Shown here: piece by piece, positions 9,113-13,650 of the stretch | Layout: every line of letters begins with the position of its first letter | Numbering within the stretch: position 1 is the first letter of the stretch | NCBI GenBank assembly: GCA_004335635.1 | Contig: QAXH01001854.1 | Coordinates: 1 to 13,650, forward strand | DNA length: 13,650 bases | From: Chloromonas sp. AAM2 | Lineage: Eukaryota > Chlorophyta > Chlorophyceae > Chlamydomonadales > Chlamydomonadaceae | Direction of reading: 5' to 3' | Position numbers and translations under genes: made by a program | The notes under the pieces: model-generated | Database searches by the model: none | Told to the model about the DNA's origin: nothing | Seen by the model: the letters and a program-made list of their open reading frames with translations, nothing else

Positions 9113-9737
9113 ATGTACGCGAGTGATGTGATTGCCCGCATCGCAGCCTTTCAGCCGGCCACAGGAGTGGTGCAGTCCACTGGTTGGCACATGTGGCAGC
9201 AACCAGACAACGCAGCATCAATTCGATGCATTCGAGACGTCAAGGAATTGTCGGTCAGCGAGGTGAGTAATGCAGGTTGATCGCCGGTGCAGGGCGCGCC
9301 GATTTCGATCAGGATTCTGAGCGTGGTTCACGCCCCTTCAAGTGATTTGTGCCAACAAGCGCACCTGGTCTCGCATCGAAAGCATGAGCCGGAGAATAGA
9401 TGCCGAAGTGAATTGACGCTCGTGCACGGGTGCACTCAAGCTGTTGCTCTTAACCTGCCCTGGTTCGCAGCGGCAGCAGCGAGCGCTCAGGTCTTACAAT
9501 GAGCAGTGCGACATTGACGATCAGAACCCCACCATGTTGACCAAGGCCGAGAAGCAGCTCGACGCCTTCTTCGCGCCCATCGTCGCCTCAACGCACAAAG
9601 TATGGCACGAGGAGCCACGCGCGAGGACTACCAGAGTTGGGCCGCTGCTGGCCGTCACAGCATTCATGACGGTAGCGGCCCTCAAGATGTTGCACGGGTA
9701 CAAGCCAAAACTCAAAGTCAAGGCCCTCTCGGTTTGA
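9113..9737 (+). CDS. Small orphan protein with C-terminal membrane anchor, two exons
   Basis: Exons 9113-9262 and 9471-9737 join in phase 0 (donor GTGAGT, acceptor TTCGCAG) and encode 138 residues. The ATG has GCC before it and an in-frame TAA 18 bases upstream. The N-terminal half is soluble (IAAFQPATGVVQSTGWHMW). The middle is acidic and helical (LTKAEKQLDAFFAPIVAS). One hydrophobic segment near the end (about residues 107-124, VGPLLAVTAFMTVAALKML) is followed by a basic tail, YKPKLKVKALSV. One C-terminal anchor with no signal peptide fits a tail-anchored protein; basic residues after the anchor are often seen in organelle outer-membrane types, which is inference. No family was recognised. 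The first exon may instead be 8749-8848. The acceptor is a tandem array (CAG at 9468-9470, 9474-9476 and 9477-9479), so copies may differ by one to three residues. Confidence 0.6.
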
Positions 9738-10021
9738 CGAAACCGAGCAAGGCTTGCACCCGCAGCTGCTGCACGATGTCCCGCCCAACGTTTTGTGGCG
9801 GTCATACCACCCGTAGCATCGATGGAGTGTCGGTCACTGGCGCCGCAGCGAGCTCAACACTATCACACGTGCGGCAAGTACGAAGTTTGTCGCTGGTGAC
9901 GACGAACTAACTGGTTTTATCGGCGTAGTGTTGCCTTCATCCACATAGCGGCCGCTCCTCCCTATTGTGAACACGGAGGTATTGATCACGAGATCACGGA
10001 CTGCGGGAGTTATTTGAAGTA

Positions 10022-10231
10022 ATGTCGATTGACTCAGAATGGGATGTTGAGAGGAGCTTAGCGCCACGGCAAATGAGTGATCAAGTCGTCACTGGATCGG
10101 GCGCGGAGATGCGCAGTGACCTAAAGGTCTTGGTGTCCGAGGCCGAGCAATGTCACAGCCTGAAGGTTTGGCGAAACGGCCATATCCACCCACGCGTGGG
10201 GCACCGGATCCCAGAACTTGAATGTGAGTGA
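10022..10231 (+). CDS. Putative first exon or small ORF, unknown protein
   Basis: The ATG at 10022 opens a 69-codon frame starting MSIDSEWDVERSLAPRQMSD and including VWRNGHIHPRVGHRIPELE. It is charged and well mixed. Near its end lies a strong donor, GTGAGTG, at 10224, which would leave one base; read through, the frame stops at TGA 10229-10231. I could not find a convincing next exon in phase, so I cannot tell whether this is a first exon, a complete short gene, or part of the 3' region of the preceding gene, whose stop is 284 bases upstream. No TGTAA lies between 9738 and 10760. No family was recognised. Confidence 0.3.
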   Translation: MSIDSEWDVERSLAPRQMSDQVVTGSGAEMRSDLKVLVSEAEQCHSLKVWRNGHIHPRVGHRIPELECE

Positions 10232-10532
10232 ATGCAAAGCTCGCTGCCTCAGACTGCACAGACTCAGATTGTCTACTTGTTACTCAGCAATGCATCACTG
10301 CGGCTTGATAATAAACATGAGACTTGCTTAGAAGTTGGCATGGCCTCTGATGCACAGACATAGCTGGATGCGCAAACTACTACTGGTCGGGAGAAACCAG
10401 CGTGTACCTGTAGCTTCGGTCAGCATACACGCTACTAAGGCCAAGCTAGCTACATGCTACTGATGCAGATGCACTAGCTAAGAATGAGCAAGACAACTGG
10501 TCAGGACAGAATGCAGGCTTTTTCTCCCCTCG

Positions 10533-10557
10533 TTTTACACGGGCTCTTTTTACACGG
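10533..10557. repeat. Short tandem repeat TTTTACACGG x2
   Basis: TTTTACACGG is at 10533-10542 and 10548-10557, each flanked by CTC- and TTT-rich sequence, so the repeat period is 15 bases with some mismatches. Confidence 0.75.
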
Positions 10558-10619
10558 ACCTCTTTTCGCAAATGTGTCTTTGGCTGACATTATTCCAATT
10601 GGAATTCCTGGACATAACA

Positions 10620-10659
10620 TAATGCTACTACATTGTGTGGTGTAGTATTAGTAGCATTA
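10620..10659. repeat. Perfect 11-bp inverted repeat with 18-base loop
   Basis: TAATGCTACTA (10620-10630) is complemented exactly by TAGTAGCATTA (10649-10659). It could form a hairpin in DNA or RNA. No T-run follows, and in a eukaryote a rho-independent terminator is not expected. It may be a relic of a small inverted-repeat element. Confidence 0.75.
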
Positions 10660-11234
10660 CTGCAGAGCTGTTTGTGGCTGAAGACCGGCTGCACTTACTA
10701 TTGAATCACAGGAAAACTAGGCAAAGCAAGTTTTGAAACAGTTGGGCACGTGTTATGATTCCTTGTCTAGCTTTGGCTCCTGTACGTTGCTTGCGCTTAC
10801 TCTGGCGAGTTCAGTTGTTGTTGCAGGGGCATGTATGACTGGTAATGCGTTTTGCAAAGGAACAATGGGCTGATCAAGGGGCGTGGCTGTGCTTGCATGC
10901 GAGGAATGCTGTGTCGGCAATTGCCAGGTAAGCATAGGCCTGCTTGACTGCAGATAACTGCTCCTTTTGTTTTGTTTTCAAACTTGCATAAAATGGATGC
11001 GAAAACGCACGAGCGGTTCATGAGTATGAACTACGTTTACAGCATAGGCTCGCTTGGAAGTCATCACAAGCTCGTGCTGTTGTGACCTGCTGCATGCACC
11101 CTGGTTCCCAGGCGTGCCTTGCAGGCTTAGTTGAACCGTTCCAGTGCTAAACTCTGGCTTTCAGGCCAACAACAGCCTTGGCTAGCTCTGTGCATTACAT
11201 GGGCTTATTGCGTATTGCGCCTGCTGCCAAGGGA

Positions 11235-11240
11235 TATAAA
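11235..11240 (+). promoter_or_regulatory. Candidate TATA box
   Basis: GGATATAAAATAG contains TATAAA at 11235-11240. An ATG follows at 11288 and opens a 60-codon hydrophobic frame; the ATG at 11477 of the short membrane protein lies about 240 bases downstream. Assigned by motif only. Confidence 0.25.
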
Positions 11241-11418
11241 ATAGCCTTTCAACAGTTGGACATGCTTCTTGACCACAGTGAACTTTGATGTACTGGAATC
11301 CATGGATTGGTTTGCAGAATCTGACGTCTAGAATAGAATCGTCTGTGCAGGCTACTTTGCTACACCTAAGCAGCAGTGTTACATGTGACCAGAACATGTC
11401 CCCAGTGGCTTTGGCTAT

Positions 11419-11485
11419 GGTGATTGGCTATGATGCTGTCACCATCCTCATAGGGTGGTTGGCTAGGTGATTGGCTATGATGCTG
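11419..11485. repeat. Perfect 20-bp direct repeat
   Basis: GGTGATTGGCTATGATGCTG is at 11419-11438 and 11466-11485, 47 bases apart. The second copy carries the ATGATG that starts the short membrane-protein model. Confidence 0.9.
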
Positions 11486-12024
11486 CCAACCAGCTGGATT
11501 GCAGTTGGCAAATGCGTCATGCTTGCACTGGCAAGCACCAGTCCAGTTACCTTCCATCTTGCTGTTGCATTCTTCTGGACAGGCTATGCTGCTATGTTTC
11601 TCATCAAGGTAATGTCAGATTGGCATTCTGACATGCCCACAAATGCCAAAAACATGCCAAAAACATGGGTGCTTTTCGCCGTTTGTGAGTGTGGCTTTTC
11701 ATCACTTTCGCACCAGTATCTGAATCTACACGAACTTGTCATACTTTGGTTTCTTGCATCTCTGTGTTTAGTTCAGGCGTCAGCTGATGTAATGCATGGG
11801 CAAATGGAGACACATTTGTACCACGGAAACAACAGTTGGGACCGACATTGAACGAGTCTACCCACATGCATGAGCAAGAGAGCACAAAATTTCACGAGCT
11901 ACAGAACCTGATGCGTCATACCAAGCCACAATCAAGTTGTAGTCAGACCTTTAGCGTCACAACAGGGGAGGGATATCAGCCCGTCCAACCTACATGTGAA
12001 GGGGATTGCGACACACCAGGGTAG
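11477..12024 (+). CDS. Possible short membrane protein, two exons, unknown
   Basis: Exon 1 is 11477-11608 (ATGATG start, 44 codons) and exon 2 is 11836-12024 (TAG stop). Donor AAG/GTAATG and acceptor AACAACAG join in phase 0, giving 106 residues. Exon 1 is strongly hydrophobic (CVMLALASTSPV, then FHLAVAFFWTGYAAMFLI), enough for one or two membrane spans. Exon 2 is hydrophilic (LGPTLNESTHMHEQESTKFH, then VTTGEGYQPVQPTCEGDCD). The same reading frame upstream (11288-11467) is also hydrophobic and is split off by a TGA at 11468-11470, so this may be the 3' part of a longer gene, or a pseudogene. No TGTAA was found in the 800 bases after the stop, which weakens the model. No family was recognised. 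Confidence 0.33.
11644..11665. repeat. 11-bp tandem repeat x2
   Basis: TGCCAAAAACA is repeated exactly at 11644-11654 and 11655-11665, followed by TGGG, inside the intron of the short membrane-protein model. Confidence 0.85.
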
Positions 12025-12087
12025 TAATGGTGGTGGCCAACCCCTCAAGGTGGTACCCTGACCGCATACCTCGTTGGACCCAAGAAG

Positions 12088-12123
12088 GCTGGGATGGACA
12101 TTGGGACGCTGGGATGGACATTG
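12088..12123. repeat. 20-bp tandem repeat, 1.8 copies
   Basis: GCTGGGATGGACATTG occurs at 12088-12103 and 12108-12123, a 20-base period with GGAC between them. It is followed by two copies of TTGCATTTA-like sequence. Confidence 0.85.
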
Positions 12124-12666
12124 CATTTATGAAACCTTGCATTTAACAAGCGACACACCTGGCGTCAGCAAGGGGCTACAAACATTGTGTTTCATTTGTA
12201 TTCTGCCAGAGAAGTACACAGAGAGGCACACGGACTTAGTACCAGCAGTCCTTTGCCAATGCGTGAGTTTGATCATTCCTTTCTCAGGGTAGGTCAGGGC
12301 GGTACACATCCCGACCCGTGTCATGTGACGGCTTCGTAGAAATGCCTATAGGTAGGCAAACACGGCCACTCTCGCTCCTGTGTACGTGGAATTCAGAAAT
12401 AACAAATCAGGTTGACAGTCAGAGCAGCGGTTTACGTGCCTCTGTCCAGCATTCAGTTCGCCTCTGTTGTCAGGTGGCGTTGGTCGTCATCTCAGACCCT
12501 GTTGCTACCAAAGGACGTGCCACCCACCCACGTAGTAGGTGGACACGTAGTATCACCAAGCAGTCTGCAGCAACATGTGCCCAACCACCAGGGTGGCTGC
12601 AACTGGCTCTAGTATTCACTGTGGGCTCCACTGTTCAAATCAGTCAGGACGTCACTTGCATAACGA

Positions 12667-12706
12667 CATTTGCATTGCATTTCCTCAAGTGCTGCCAATG
12701 CAAATG
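12667..12706. repeat. Inverted repeat built on octamer ATGCAAAT
   Basis: CATTTGCATT (12667-12676) is the exact complement of AATGCAAATG (12697-12706), with a 20-base loop. A further ATGCAAAT is at 12721-12728. Three octamers fall within about 60 bases. Confidence 0.7.
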
Positions 12707-12804
12707 CCTCACCAATGCTGATGCAAATGGCTCTTATAATCACTCTGTGTTCAGCTGCCTAGGTTAGTTGAGACCTCTCTGCCAGGAGTCTGAGGTCTCT
12801 GGGC

Positions 12805-13068
12805 ATGCCTACATGTGCTTGTCCCGCCACCACTTCTGTGCACACTGGCTCACAGCCCCTCAGCCCTCTCTGGGATGGTCTCAGTGAACTAGCGCATGCC
12901 CTTGACACCATCTTCAATGCATGTCATGCAAAGCCCTGGCACCCATTCCACCCGCACTCTCTTGCAACCATCGACTTTTGCGTGCTCCGAAGCACGTACA
13001 TTTCTCTAAAAATGCCTGCTGTCATGCCGATTACCCTTGGCATTAACTCCCATGTTGATATGACGTAA
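12805..13068 (+). CDS. Weakly supported open frame
   Basis: An 87-codon frame runs from the ATG at 12805 to TAA at 13066-13068, with stretches such as LSPLWDGLSELAHALDTIF and LATIDFCVLRSTYISLK. The composition is protein-like but no splice, promoter or family evidence supports it, and the length is within the range of chance frames in this window. Confidence 0.18.
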   Translation: MPTCACPATTSVHTGSQPLSPLWDGLSELAHALDTIFNACHAKPWHPFHPHSLATIDFCVLRSTYISLKMPAVMPITLGINSHVDMT

Positions 13069-13123
13069 CCCAACCTCACTGTGGCTCATTGCTGACTATG
13101 GCAATTTGTTTGTGCATTGACTA

Positions 13124-13294
13124 ATGTCGCTAGTACTCAGCACCGGGTTCCCTGCTGCCTCCACTACATCACCAAAACCACCATCTGTTCACAAGTCTCC
13201 AGAAAGCAGTGCTGTTGCCAGCGTACAAGGATGTGCAGCTGATGCCAAAAGTGTGAAGCATACTGTTGAGATATCTGGATGTGAAAATGCATAA
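13124..13294 (+). CDS. Possible last exon or 56-codon ORF, Ser/Pro-rich
   Basis: The ATG at 13124 opens MSLVLSTGFPAASTTSPKPP, continues with VHKSPESSAVASVQG and ends in TAA at 13292-13294. An acceptor-like TACTCAG ends at 13140 inside it, so the real feature may be a last exon starting at 13141. Three TGTAA signals follow from 13550, a fitting 3' end. Composition resembles a disordered tail. No upstream exon could be assigned. A - strand open frame faces it 50 bases away. Confidence 0.3.
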   Translation: MSLVLSTGFPAASTTSPKPPSVHKSPESSAVASVQGCAADAKSVKHTVEISGCENA

Positions 13295-13343
13295 GACTGT
13301 TCAATGCAGCCTCAAGACTGCACAGCTGCTCTCGCTTAGTGGA

Positions 13344-13649
13344 TTACTTTGGCGGTGGTGCCACACGCTGAGGCGGCTTGAACGGCTGGCGAAGTGACTT
13401 GTTTGTGTGCTTGTGCGGCACCTGTGCACTGGCACTGTGTGGCTGTGACGCCCTGCCCGGCCCAACCACCCCAACCACACACGTGCCACCCATGTCCTCA
13501 TGCCCCTCGCCCCCACTCTGGCGACTACATGTGACCTGCTGACACGCATTGTAAGCCACTGCACTATGGCCATACTGATTGTGGCTGTAAGCAAGCTGCT
13601 GGCATGCCACGTGGGCGATTGCTGCTGGCATGCAGGGCGTTGGGCTGTA
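13344..13649 (-). CDS. Open frame running off the right edge, possible last exon
   Basis: Read on the - strand, the frame is open from the window edge (13649) to TAA at 13344-13346, at least 101 codons. It includes AYSHNQYGHSAVAYNACQQV, RQSGGEGHEDMGGTCVVG and a basic end, SLRQPFKPPQRVAPPPK. This is compatible with the disordered C-terminus of a larger protein whose other exons lie to the right. Against it, no TGTAA (TTACA on the + strand) occurs in the kilobase past the stop, and the + strand has its own poly(A)-like cluster in the same bases. A 102-codon frame can arise by chance here. Confidence 0.3.
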   Translation of the reverse strand, partial: YSPTPCMPAAIAHVACQQLAYSHNQYGHSAVAYNACQQVTCSRQSGGEGHEDMGGTCVVGVVGPGRASQPHSASAQVPHKHTNKSLRQPFKPPQRVAPPPK

Positions 13650-13650
13650 A
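13550..13650 (+). terminator. Cluster of three TGTAA signals
   Basis: TGTAA occurs at 13550-13554, 13586-13590 and 13646-13650, 256 to 352 bases after the + strand stop at 13294. The cluster favours a + strand transcript ending here, but the same bases encode TAC/ACA-type codons of the opposing - strand frame. Confidence 0.3.
13595..13633. repeat. 13-bp direct repeat GCTGCTGGCATGC
   Basis: Exact copies lie at 13595-13607 and 13621-13633, with 26-base spacing. They are out of frame with each other for the - strand frame, so they are not a protein repeat. Confidence 0.85.

Larger units (their letters stand above)
10232..11234. other. Noncoding region with short repeats
   Basis: About 1 kb with no exon chain that I could close. 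It holds a TTTTACACGG direct repeat, an 11-bp inverted repeat and a strong isolated donor (CAG/GTAAGC at 10928), but every frame preceding that donor from the nearest good acceptor (TTGCAG, 10821-10826) contains a stop. It may be intronic if the frame at 10022 is a first exon. Confidence 0.35.
12025..12804. other. Region without a supportable gene
   Basis: A 149-codon + frame (12318-12767) and a second + frame (12412-12612, containing PKDVPPTHVVGGHVVSPSS) overlap and compete. A strong donor, GTGAGT, at 12263 has two possible phases upstream. None of these can be joined into a chain with confidence. The peptides are Ser/Pro/His-rich and could be exons of a low-complexity protein. Confidence 0.3.

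Noticed and set aside
10310..10315. AATAAA as a polyadenylation signal
   Set aside because: Green algae use TGTAA rather than AATAAA; the hexamer in an AT-rich stretch is likely chance. The 3' end of the gene ending at 9737 therefore stays unresolved.
1..13650. Bacterial, phage, CRISPR or defence-system reading of the window
   Set aside because: No long intact CDS, ribosome-binding sites, operons or spaced direct repeats. Intron structure and TGTAA signals show a eukaryotic alga. No tRNA or rRNA was recognised.

Overview
The window looks like nuclear DNA of a green alga (Chlorophyta), with base composition near 50% GC by eye. Genes are split into short exons by introns of about 100 to 800 bases. 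Donors read GTAAG, GTGAG or GTATG, and acceptors read mostly TGCAG. TGTAA, the usual green-algal polyadenylation signal, lies a few hundred bases past several stop codons. There are no operons, no Shine-Dalgarno spacing and no dense packing, so most long open frames are chance or antisense shadows. The real genes are chains of short exons, and I built the models below by matching donor, acceptor and reading phase by eye.

Layout from left to right, all on the + strand unless stated. (1) The last exon of a gene cut by the left edge (stop 250-252), with TGTAA at 395 and 424. (2) A gene from 921 to 3498: its N-terminal half resembles the Erf4/golgin-A7 palmitoyltransferase-cofactor fold, and its tail is a Pro/Tyr-rich repeat with PPxY motifs; TGTAA at 3976. 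(3) The best-supported gene, nine phase-consistent exons from 4762 to 8176, encoding a 438-residue type II membrane protein with a coiled-coil stem and a glycosyltransferase-like lumenal domain; TGTAA at 8515. (4) A small orphan gene ending at 9737, whose product has a C-terminal membrane anchor and a basic tail; its first exon is uncertain (8749 or 9113).

The right third (10000-13650) is weaker. It holds a possible first exon at 10022, a plausible two-exon short membrane protein at 11477-12024, two small + strand frames near 12805 and 13124, and a - strand open frame that runs off the right edge. Short direct and inverted repeats are scattered there, and no transposase or reverse transcriptase was recognised.

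The genes do not form one pathway on the sequence evidence. The two best ones could both act on endomembranes: a Golgi-type glycosyltransferase and an Erf4-like protein that would work in protein palmitoylation. That is a loose link, not a system. I found no CRISPR array, rRNA or tRNA, no recognisable mobile-element protein and no defence or toxin cassette, and nothing that amounts to a clearly new biological system.
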